64,000 bases of DNA from Elmis aenea. Its lineage: Eukaryota > Arthropoda > Insecta > Coleoptera > Elmidae. The notes beneath the pieces are model-generated. The model saw only the letters and a program-made list of their open reading frames with translations, did no database searches and was not told where the DNA came from. Where the stretch lies: contig OX393579.1 of assembly GCA_947652605.1 (NCBI GenBank), positions 2,356,001-2,420,000 of the forward strand, written 5' to 3'. Position numbers and translations under genes: made by a program. Position 1 is the first letter of the stretch. Every line of letters begins with the position of its first letter. This document shows, in pieces, positions 48,684 to 59,434 of this stretch.

Positions 48684-49477
48684 TCTAGTACACAAAACTA
48701 AAATATCTCCGACTGTTTCACCTGTCAACACCGGCCGCCATAAGAGGCTATCTATGTCGTCATTTCCGTCGCCGCTGAAACGCTGCAGTATAGTATTAAA
48801 AGCTCCTTCCTTTATCTTTTTATTCAATGGGCAATAGACTGTGGACTGCATCGCAGTGCGCATGCGCCAAGAACGCAAATTTCGAATCCACAATCAGAAA
48901 CGCATCCCTCAGTCGGGCTCACAATCGGTAGCGCTGTGCATCGCACACATTTCGTCAGCCGCTCGCTGGATGTAGATTATATAACGCAAATTTTCGAGCA
49001 GGCAAAACATCGTATATAATAAATAAAATTATCACGTAACAAAAAATAAAATCAAAGCGAAATAAAGCTACACGAAATTCAAATATGATACGGAAAAAAA
49101 TATTCTTGACGTGAATTTTAGGGGATGCGCCGCATCCAACGCATCCATGGACCGCACGCCGCTGGTAACTATATAGATAGGGTGGTTTTGTCGCAAATAA
49201 TAAAACCTACAAAATTTTATTAGTTATTGATAGTTTACCACACAAAATAATAAATATTAGCCCTCAAATTATTATAACTGTAGCTTTAAAACTTTTAAAG
49301 TATATAAAAAAACAGCAGAGATTATTTTACTTTGCACATTCCTGAAGGATAAGTCCACAAATATCTAAACAAACCTTATACATATCAAATATGTTATCGC
49401 TTCACGAAGGACTTTCAATATTGGTATTGCATGCCGGCAAATAGTCTTTCAAAAAAAGATGAGTGATATTTAATTAG

Positions 49478-50300
49478 GCTTATTTATTTTTTATTTAGTC
49501 ACGAGTCCTTCTACTGTTAGGTGTAGGACTGTTGAGTTGTGTTGTGCTGACTTTTTTCCATGCTTTTCTGTTGTGCTAGCTTTTTTATGTCTTTCCATTT
49601 GCTGTTTCTATCCGATGCTGCCTTTTTTACTTCGCCTTGCCAGGTTTTCTCGGTCTACCTCTATTGTTTTTTTTCCTGTGATCTTGCTTCATAGGCTTTT
49701 CTGGTTAACCTTTCTTCTTTCATCCCATAAATGTAACCCAATCATTCCAGCTGCCTTTCTTGTATTTTTGTTTCAACTGATTTTATCTTTAAATGTTCTC
49801 TATATGTTTCATTTCTGATTCTATCTTTTTTGGCTTTTCCTTGTATTTTTCTTAGAAATCTCATTTCTGCTGCATTCACTCGGCTACTATTTTTATTTGT
49901 GAGTGTCCACGTTTCACTTCTGTATAAAAGTGCCTAACTTACTACATTTTTGACCACTTCCACTTTTTTCGTTTTGGGACTTCTCTATTTCCAAAAAAAG
50001 TTGTTCCTTGTCAATTCCTCCATTTTTCTCTATAATCACTCCTAAATATTTAAAGCTTTGTACCTGTTCGAACCTAAGCCCATTTAAAGTGATTTTATGC
50101 CCTTTGTTTTCTGTTGTAACGATCATAATTTTAGTTTTTTTGGTATTTATTTTCATTTTGATTTTTTTCAATTCCAGGTTTAGAGTTTCTAAATAATTAT
50201 GTTGCAGATTTTTTTCTGTTTCCGCGACTTAGACCATGTCGTCTGCGAACATTATTCTAATAAAATTTTGCAACTTAGGAACTAATATTTTTGCATTAAA
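49478..50300 (-). pseudogene. LINE reverse transcriptase, 3' fragment
   Basis: On the minus strand, near 50255-50240, the frame reads KLQNFIRIMFADDMV; FADD is the catalytic [YF]xDD motif of the reverse transcriptase palm. After a stop it continues LNLELKKIKMKINTKKTKIM and, further on, FEQVQSFKYLGVIIEKNGG, the conserved thumb-side segment of non-LTR reverse transcriptases. Further along, in shifting frames, come SETWTLTNKN, AAEMRFLRKIQGKAKKDRIR, RLTRKAYEAR, GRPRK and TWQGEVKKAASDRNSKWKDI, the typical C-terminus. Several stops and frameshifts show it is dead. The 5' side is truncated near 50300, as is usual for LINE insertions, and an A-rich tail lies near 49478. The pattern fits RTE-, CR1- or Jockey-like elements; the clade is not settled. 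Confidence 0.9.
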
Positions 50301-50326
50301 ATAATGATTGCTTTTCTTTGTTACAG

Positions 50327-50389
50327 ATAATGGGCAACAACCAACATTTTTGAATCAATTCGTCCCGAGCCACTGAATACTCGTATTAC
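50327..50389 (+). other. Candidate terminal coding exon E
   Basis: The acceptor TGCTTTTCTTTGTTACAG ends at 50326 and the consensus donor GTAAGT starts at 50390. The 63 nt, read in the phase of exons A-D, give NGQQPTFLNQFVPSH then a TGA 15 nt before the donor; the other frames stop earlier. If real, translation ends here and a short intron follows in the 3' untranslated region (a splice-like pair at 50931-50987 comes next). It starts just upstream of the LINE fragment's truncated end. Confidence 0.2.
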
Positions 50390-50499
50390 GTAAGTTCTAA
50401 CTTCTAACGTTTTTCAACAGCAGGATTTAAAAATTTTCAATTAGCGAGTTGTAATTATAAGAGATACATTCGAACAACAAATTTTGCTCGCAATGAATG

Positions 50500-51120
50500 T
50501 CGTATAATCCTACCTCATCGATTATTAGGTTATCGCATTTGATTCTTTTTAACCGTGTATCAGGACAACGATCCAAAACTAATAATCTGCACAAGGGCTT
50601 TAGGCAGAATAATGCATTGTTGTAATTAAACGCTAAAACAGGATTAATCGGAAACTATATACAATAGATAAGTCTCTGAGGAACCTGCCCCAGGGTCAAC
50701 ATCATCTCCGTCTTCCAAAGTTCGGTAGCGCTTGGGTCGTAATGGAGACTTCCCTTATACAACTATATACACAAAATCTCCAGAGAGATGCAAGGGTCCT
50801 TTTCATGAATGCCGCCTCCACAGTCGTGCGTCTTAAATATTTTAATGCGACTTTGTCTAATTTAACGTACCTACAACAAACGACATGGTTAACGATTCAT
50901 ATACGCGGCGCTTAGTGAAATTTATTTTAGCGTGAAATGTCTGCACGAATAATTTAAAACCGTGAAGTAGGCGTCGGTTTGCAACGGGTGAGTGTTAAGT
51001 TTCCAACTTTAGGGCACTTGAAAAGCAACTGAATGAGTTGAGTGTACTGTTAGGTCCGTCTGAGTTTCACACAATGCAAAGTTCAAATTGTTCACACTTG
51101 CTTCTGTCGAGGTCAGTGGC
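50500..51120. promoter_or_regulatory. Candidate non-coding regulatory island
   Basis: Compositionally balanced sequence (for example CCTGCCCCAGGGTCAACATC near 50687) without repeats or a long open frame. It follows the candidate terminal exon at 50327, so it could equally be untranslated exon sequence. The only evidence is composition. Confidence 0.2.
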
Positions 51121-54100
51121 ATGCCTTCAATTTTTGCGAGGGAGCCTAGGCCTCTAGTTAAAAGATAGCGTTAAGTTTATGCACGAGATTAAGTCAAGTT
51201 CTTTGTGTATAACTCGTTATTTTAAAGATTAGGGACTACTTTAATAGAAATCAATTTGTTCTTGACTAACCTAGTAGTATATCAAATCTGCTTTATGCTT
51301 TAAACTTTAAACTTTCCTGTTATTGTAGCCGAAGCAAAACGAACTTCCAGGTAACAAATTGGGTCGAAAACTTTGCACATTCGCCTCTAAATGTCGATAA
51401 ATTATGCAGATTTTATTGTCTGCCCCATAACCAGACGAGTATCCCGTCACAAATATCAAATAATAGTGCACACTCGAACTGTTTAGTATCCTACGTTGGT
51501 AATTATGTTTTATCCTACAGTTTACGACCGTCGCTTGTAAGCTGTGTTAAATATTTAGCTCTTATGGGCTGTAATAAAATTATATGACACGTAAAAATTA
51601 TATCGCTGAGCGGGTTATATACACGGAACAAGTAGAGCGAAAATGACATAAATGTTTTTAGGTAATTTTTTTTTACATACCACCGACTGTCGGGGAAAAT
51701 ATTACAGCGATATATAATCAGCTTACAATAAATGTTTATGGATGTTGTAAGGCAATTGTAAGCAATTAAACGTTAAAGAAATGTTGATTAATATGAGATT
51801 TTTGGCAGTGAATCAAAGAAGTTTGCTAGTCTAGAACTTACTAATTTACAACACACAGGGTGAGTTGTAAATAACCTTTATACTGGTTAACTACAATGTT
51901 TTAATAACGCTTTATACATTAAATATTTGTTTTTCAAACTTTAGTTGTTCTGTTACTCATCTCTTCTAAAAATAACAGAATTTTCATTTAATGACAATCC
52001 CTCGGGTGCGAAGTTCTGCATAAAATGTCTAATTCAAGCAAGATTATTTTGTATACATTGTTTCTCGTACAACTAAAAGATTTAATCGCTTCCTGCGACG
52101 CTACATTTTAAACACGTATAAATGTTGAAGACTCTCGTAAAACCAGGAACTATTTTTACTAAGAATGCAATCCCTGTAGCTGTATTTCCAACATTGTATT
52201 GTTTGCTGCAAGATGGTTTTGTAGTTTTTCTCGTAAAATTTTAAATCGTGTTATCTCGTCACTAAAGCATTTATACATGTGTGATTTATTGTACAAAAAT
52301 AATCGCTTTTTACGATAGATTCTAAAGTATCTAACAAATTCGGATTGAAAACTAAGATTGTCAAATAAATCTAAAGCAGAAAATAACGTTCTTTAACAAA
52401 CTGACTTGAGGTATGAGTACGTGCATTATCATGTAGTATAGACACTTTTAAACCATTGAATAAGGGGTTTATTTAATAATAAAAGGTTTTTGCAAGCAAG
52501 TATTGCCCTAATACTTGTTACTGCTTTTCTAATCTAAAATATCATAATTATTCATGCTATAGGTATTTTTGTTTAATATTTTTATACAAAACGCAGTTTT
52601 TTCGTTAGAATTCCACGCTATGTTATATAAAGTCTTAACGTAAATCTTTGTATTTTAACTACAAAACTTTCTCGACAGCGCTTAACTTGTTTAAAATATC
52701 GTTAATATTTGTAGAGTAATTTGTTTGTGAAAAGATAACTGTGTTGTATTTCTTCTTTACATCCACATCAATTATTTTTTGTGTAATGTAATTCAATTAC
52801 ACTAACGATTGTTACTGCTTTATGTTGAGCCGTGAGTACAAAGCAATGTTAACGGATTTTTTCCGTCATTATATTACTTTACGCTGCAAATAAAATTAAT
52901 GAGTTATTCAGTTTTGCCATATTTTCTGTAATCTTCTTTGTTGCTGCGCGCTCATATTATTCTTTAATCCTCTTTAATAGCTCGTTATCTTGCTTTTTAC
53001 TACACTTTATGCTGTACTCTATACTAGAAAGTTTATTCACTATACATGCATGCGGGAATTCAAAGCGAAGTTTTTTATGTAATCATGTGTAGCATAAAAT
53101 TAATACGGAGGCAAATAAAATACTGTTCTAACATGGAGTCAATCTTGTTACTTTTATTTTGATATTTTACACCATAAATATTTGTTAAGTGGAAAGTGAA
53201 TTGTTCAATTACCATCTCTCAATTTTTTTCCGGTTTTTTAACACTAAAATATTATCCTATTTTAGAACTAAAAAAATCTGCAAACTTTCAGCAGGCAGTA
53301 GAATTTTTAAATTGGCAAATGATCTGTAACTTTAAAATCTCAAATTTAACAACCTGCACCACAATGGTCCTGATACTCTCAATTATTTTCTTTGTAATGA
53401 TTTGACTACTGTCATGTCAGTGTCTCGTCAGCCTTACGCACTATCACTCAAACGCTAACTATATTTTGCTGAAAACAAGTGTAATCAAGTCGTCTGTTAT
53501 ACTAGACATTCGGCTCGTCCTTTAGAACATCTTATTCGTAATAAATATCCTTTCCTGTAAGGCTTAGTCGAGACGTGTTGCCATTCATCATTGGTTTCTC
53601 TCTCCCTTTGTATATTCTACAAATCTTACCATATTCACTTGTAAAACGTTCAATAATGTTGTTGGCACAAAAATAACCCTTGATTTTGTTTTAATCCACG
53701 TAAACTTGGAGTGTATTTCTTAGTACAACTTCAAGAATGTTTTGTACAATTGACTTACAGTAGTAAAAGACTAAAAAAAAAATCTAAGACATTTTTTGGG
53801 ATTACTTGCAATATGTGGTTTAGGAAATATTAGTTTTTACAGGGCCAGCTAAATTATTTGAGATTATGGTAGCAAAATTATAGATTGACATGTTCCAAAA
53901 CGTAACGTAGTTTTCCAAATTTTTATACTGCTTCTAGGAGATGAGTAGGAAACTTTTAAGGGCATAACTTATTAGGAAAAAAACTTTGTTAGTATAAATT
54001 TGTTTCGTAAACACAAAAATTAATTTTAAGGCTGACGTAATATAATTTTATTACCGTTCAAATCTTTTAAATAATGCCATGTCTACAGCTTCTGGAACTG

Positions 54101-57100
54101 GTCAGCTTAACAAAGTTTGTAATTCACCTTGGCTTATTCTAGTGATCTCATTATTTATTAACGGACAAGTGGAAATATGTTTTATTATAAAACAGTGTTA
54201 TTGCTGCCTGGAAGCTGATGCACTTAAAACTGACTTAAAAATAACTTATGATATATTATCAGCATAAAAAAAACATTCGTTTTTATTATAGACAAGTTTA
54301 ATTAATAATCACTAACCTGATTAATTAAGGATATGTTGTGGAAACTCTACAGACTGTAAAACGAGAGTATTGAAACTGGGCTAGGTTTCTGTAACAGATT
54401 TCCATACATTACAGCGTACGTCATTTTTTTATGAAACCTATTTGAGTTAATAATTAAATTACTTTAATAGTAAACGCATTTAATAAACCTCTGACGGTGT
54501 ATTACATACAGATTGTTCTATAATTCGTTCACAAAAAATCTGTTACTAATAACAATAAAATGAAATTGGTACGTACCCGGCACCTCCACCATTTTTGAAG
54601 CCTAAAGTGTATTAAATTCACACACTGCTTTACATCAAATTTAATTTTTAATATTCCCAAACTTGTTATTATTAACTTTAAGCAGTTTTCGTTTTAAAAT
54701 AATATTGAATGCTCTAAACTAGGTACCGTTTTTTGTGTGGTAAAAGTATTTTATTTATGCAAAATTAAAGTAAAACCCCATTTTACATTTATATCAATAG
54801 TAGTGCATTGCTAAAAGTAGCTAAAAACTTTGGCTGTAATTAATTAAGCGGAATGAATAAGCTCTTTAGCTTTTAGCGAAGCTTTTATATAGCTAACTAG
54901 TGCATGTAACTAATTGAAAGCCATAAATACTGCGTTTATTTGAGGAAAACAAGATGAGTTTTTTACTGACTGGACTGCATTTTAGTTTGCGCCGGGTTTA
55001 TCGGTTTGGTTGGATAAATATAGTACAAATAAATTGCAACCTATTTAATCGTATTAAAAATCTTTTATTAAACAGTTAAAAGTGTGTTTTTTTATTGCTT
55101 TTTAAAAACACAAAATTTTTCGGAAACTTTCCATTTCTACTTCATTCATCGAACGGCGAATCTTAACAGCTGTTGCTGTAATCTGATGAATACATTGTTG
55201 TAGTGAAACAGCAACAATTGGTATCGGCAAGAGGTGACAAACAACTTGAGGTCGTATTACAAGTATTCACTTCAAATAAACTTACAAACCCGGTTAATCC
55301 TATCACAAGGCACGTGCTTTATGCTCGAATGCAGATCATGTTCCGGGGTTTTGCGAGACTTGTAAAGTTTTGAGCGAATTTCTGTTGACAAATCAGTTGA
55401 TATCGTGCATGTGTGCATAGGGTACATGTCTTTGTAACTTCCAAATTTCAATTTTAGAAGATTAAATATGGCGTTAACCATAAAATTAATAATTTTTTGA
55501 TCATTAATAACATAAATGTTTAAATCATAAACCATTAGTCAATGGAAATAAGCAAGTAAGTTACAATAGGGGTTAAAATTTAAGTTCATATTTTTTATGA
55601 CATGTTATTCTTTCGAAGAATAGATTTTGACTAATCTTAAACTAGTAGCCAATCAAAATTGCTTATCATAGGATATTCATAACAAAATTTAATTTTCTTA
55701 CGTTAATTTTAATCCCTTTGTAGTATGTGTATATGTTTTTATCTAAAACTATGAGTCCATCAGCATTAATATTCGTTTGTACATCACAATTCAATTTAAA
55801 ATGTAATTTAAACGTTTTAACCCCTTGCAGAATTTTGTGTTTGTATTTTTAAAACCCTAGGAACACTGACTGTAATTATGTTAAATAATTTCGTATGTTT
55901 TGCTATGTGAAACTTCCTTGCTTAACGTAATTAAAATGAAAGTTGTTTTATTCAAAGTAGTATTACACGAGTTTTGCTTTAATTCATTTTCAATTTAAAT
56001 TACCTTTCACAAAAAGCAATGCATGAATTATGTAAAAATGTTGTTATTACCCGGCATTCATTTATTTTAAAGGGCCGGCTTATTTGCTCGAATTCGTTTT
56101 TCATTTGCGCAAGGAAATATTTTCATCAAATCGACTCAATTTTCTTTATGCGGAAGGTATGTATTCAATTTTTTTGTCGCGAAGACTATAGATTTGCTTG
56201 TTTGAAGTAAGTTTTTTTTTTTGGGTTAGAAGTACTAATTGATCTTCTCTTTTGACTTGTAACGCCGCGCCAACAGAATGACTGCATATTAAAAAAGTAG
56301 CTCTATTGTCCTTTGTACACACTTTACTATTAAAAGTCATGTCATATCTAACATTGAAGGGCTTAGGATATTTCAGTTTTTGTTGTTTTTATTTTCGTGT
56401 GCGGTTTTTATCAAAACGTTTGCAAACGGACAATGAAGGAAGAACTACCTTTGGTATTATACTTTTCTTTGTATTTACAAATATGTTGTCGTTCTAATTT
56501 AATATTGACATAAAAATGCTTGTGATTGTCTTTAAGTTAAGCTGTTGCCCAGTATCATAACCGTAGAGTCGTAACTGCATTTTATTTGAAGAATAATGAA
56601 GTATGAAGACCTGTATGATTTCAACATTGTTAATGGTTAAGCAATGTATTGATTAGCAAAATCAATTTGTTCATTTTTTTCTCCAATTTTTATTAAATTA
56701 CTTTGTTGTAAATATTGTTTTATAGATTTTCGCGAGGTTAATGTGATTTGATTTACACTTGGCAATAAAATTGCTCATTGTAACGATGCAAGGCGACAAA
56801 CAACGCGATAAAGAAAACACATGTTAGATATAAATTACAAACTTGGACAATACAATTGGTCTAAAGAAAAATCCTGGGATTTAAAAAGGATTTACCGTCT
56901 ACAGATCCACATTGTAAGAATATATTTCCGATTCTAACACAAGTTGAGATTGAAATTTTCTGCATCACACCTGACAAAAACCTAATCTATAACTCTCTCT
57001 ACTATTTTGTTAGGTTTATTTTTTTCAATTAAAGCAAACATTGCTTTTGTGTTCGTAAATAGAGAATAAAAGAAGAAACTAAACGTGTTTCTGTTATTTA

Positions 57101-57639
57101 TTTTTCATGAATATACTTTCAGTTCTTTGAGTGTTCTCGTTTCTTGTAACGAAAATATTTTTCTTGTTTACTAAGAGTACTAGATTTTATTTTCATATCT
57201 TTTTGTAGTTATACGCTGTTGAGTTTTGTAGTACACATGTAAAATGTATCGTCATAAAAGGACGTCAAATATTTTCTTACTTGTATTAGCATTTCTATTA
57301 TATCCAGGGAAGATGTGGATTAGGTGGAGAAAATTTATTTATTTTTCAGAGTTTCTCGAAGATGCTTAAGTTTTAAACATTTAACACCGCCCAAAATATT
57401 CAATAACTAACAAAAATTGTTCGAAATTGTTGTAAAATAGTGGTAACTGCTCGTAGAAAAGTGGCTACGAAGATTCGTTTATATTTTTTAATAATTTAAG
57501 GCACACTGAGATTTAACCAATTAGTTATGTACCTATCCTTTTACGAATAATGAAAGCGGACGAACTGATACGATTGTTGTCATGTAACTTAACATCAAAT
57601 AGCTTTAGCTGCTGAGGTACGATTTAGATTTTAGTGTGA

Positions 57640-58090
57640 ATGTTCATCTAGACTCAAATAAACTAAATATGGCGAGCGGCGACTAATAAAAATTATTCAT
57701 GACACAAATTCGCCCGGTCCCGCGTCTGCTTGTGTGAAAATTTAATCCCAACCTGTCCTTCCGCGAACAGTTAGCGGTTCACTAGCAAGATAAAAAGGGG
57801 TTGGTTCTGTTTGGCTTAAAACGTTGGTTAGATTCGGTAGGCGGATGTTGTTTGCAGCAAACAAGCCTTGATAAGCTCGAGTCGAGTTACCGGAGATGGC
57901 AGATATGGAACGCCACAATATTATGTTAAATGAATACTAATTTTGCGTAGCGCCGAGGTGCTGTGCCCCCGGTTGAACTAATTATTATTATAAAACGAAA
58001 ATAATTGACGTTGATTCTTAAATTACAAGTAAATTGGTAACCATGTCAGTTAGCTGTAGATGGATGTTCATTAACGACGGTTATCAAGTT
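57640..58090. promoter_or_regulatory. Candidate enhancer-like island
   Basis: Less AT-rich, complex sequence with several transcription-factor-like words: TTTAATCCCA (K50 homeodomain type, about 57740), ATTATTCATGAC (about 57692), and the palindrome TTGTTTGCAGCAAACAA (57848-57864), which holds two opposed forkhead-type TGTTTGC sites. There is no open frame and no mobile-element end. Enhancer function is inferred. Confidence 0.28.
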
Positions 58091-59180
58091 ACTGCTTAAA
58101 AAGGTTTACCTGATTTTTATAAGTAAAAGGTGATGATATTGATTAAGGCATTAATGCAAAAAATCGAGAATTTTGAACAAACTGTTATAATTTTTAAAAT
58201 AATAAATTTTAAAGTACCTGCAACAATAACAATTATTTTTACTGTAATCGGCCAATCTATCTGTAATTCAGTAATTCACCTCATATAGAAACGATTTCTT
58301 AATAATCCTATCCACAAATAATTTTTGAAGCTTAACTTATTTACCTAACATTAACAATGTTGTTAACTATTGTAAAAATTTTAACTTAGCAAAAGTTATC
58401 CAATGAAAATTAATTTTAAAAGATTTGCCTGGGCTTTGGACAACATATATTTTGAGTTGTTCTTGGAAAAACCTGAAACTGACCTTTCTGTGAATATTTT
58501 TGTGTAGGTTTAATAAACATTGTTGTTATACTGAAAGAATTACAGGCCAACAAATGCATTCAAACAACTCATTACAATCTTCTAATATTGCCTGGAAGAA
58601 TATAGATTTTAATTTATACATCGAATTTATTGCATATTTTTACAGAGTTTGTTTAAATTTCAACAACATATTTACTACTGATAAAGAATTTAGTGACAAC
58701 ATACTGTCCTGAGAAATACATATACTTAGATATTTTATTGTTTTTCAATAATAAAGTATTGGAATAACGTTATCCAAATAAAATTTATCCCGTTACAATT
58801 CTATTTAGAGTTCGCTAGACGATCAAAGAGAAATCCCTTAGGGGTATTTTACTCAATTAAGATCACATTCGTGTATAAAGTTTTGCTCCCTGGACCTCCC
58901 TTTTTGCTTATTATATTTATTTCAAATAGTGCAAACAACGTCTTGGTAGTGTATTAAATTTTTTTAGTCTTTGTTCCCGTTGTTTCAAAACAATTCCTAA
59001 TAATAAGTAACAGAAATTGTTGTTAAACTTTGGATAATGTGAAGACTATTGCAAAACTTTCGAATATTTGCCAAAAATTTGCAAGTTTGTACATTTTTTC
59101 AAAATTTTGGAAAACTGTAAAAATAGTTTTAGGTCGTTTTTCAACAATTCATACACTTGGTACTTTTTTAAAGATTTTAA

Positions 59181-59434
59181 GGAGCTGTAGAATACAGTTT
59201 TAGGCCGTTTTTGAACGATTCCAAGGTGGAATTGCATTGCTTGTAGTGTCTTTAACATTTTTAGAAAATATAAAGACCATCCCAAAACAATCTTTTTTCT
59301 GACAAAAAAATGCAAGGAGCTTTTTAAAAACTTGGAAGAGCTGTAAAAAATATTTTTAGGCCTTTTTTAAACAAACCTAAGGTTGAAACGAATTGCTTAG
59401 GGTGTCTTTAACATTTCCAAAAAATATTAAGACC
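59181..59434. repeat. Dispersed repeat, copy 3 (two units in tandem)
   Basis: Two units of about 100 bp (59181-59278 and 59334-59434) share AGCTGTA, TTTTAGGCC, a GAATTGC(A)TTGCTT-like word, GTGTCTTTAACATTT and a terminal AAGACC. A more diverged unit may begin near 59108 (CTGTAAAAATAGTTTTAGGTC). The AGTTTTAGGCCGTTT core is shared with copy 1 at 28072. The 89-codon minus-strand frame across this region is repeat read-through. Confidence 0.65.

Larger units (their letters stand above)
47439..49164 (-). mobile_element. Internally deleted THAP-hAT transposon with intact ends
   Basis: The ends are CAGTGGCGTGCGGT (47439-47452) and, inverted, CAGCGGCGTGCGGT (49151-49164), one mismatch in 14. They are flanked by a perfect 8-bp duplication GTAACTAT (47431-47438 and 49165-49172), which fits the hAT preference nTnnnnAn. 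Reading on the minus strand, a GC-rich 5' region (about 48750-49000) leads to a THAP zinc-finger first exon (48613-48683). A broken C-terminal dimerisation domain lies at 47500-47960. The catalytic middle of the transposase is missing, so at 1.7 kb it is an internally deleted copy. The pairing of a THAP domain with a hAT dimerisation domain is known from THAP12 (PRKRIR)-like proteins. It could still be moved by an active relative because both ends survive. Confidence 0.9.
50390..59180. other. AT-rich stretch with islands and repeat fragments
   Basis: No gene recognised. A lone hAT-like tip CAGTGGCATGCC starts at 51114 and a lone ACAGGGTGAGTTG tip lies near 51856. GGCACCTCCACCATTTTT at about 54580 is a fragment of the dispersed repeat. 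Less AT-rich islands lie at 50500-51120 and 57640-58090. Reading frames such as 55272-55535, 56019-56210 and 58500-58712 show no protein family features. Confidence 0.45.

Noticed and set aside
50931..50987. Acceptor and donor pair enclosing 57 nt
   Set aside because: All frames contain stops. It could only be a non-coding exon, and there is no independent support.
51114..51160. hAT-like tip CAGTGGCATGCC
   Set aside because: No partner end and no target duplication found; too short to call as an element.
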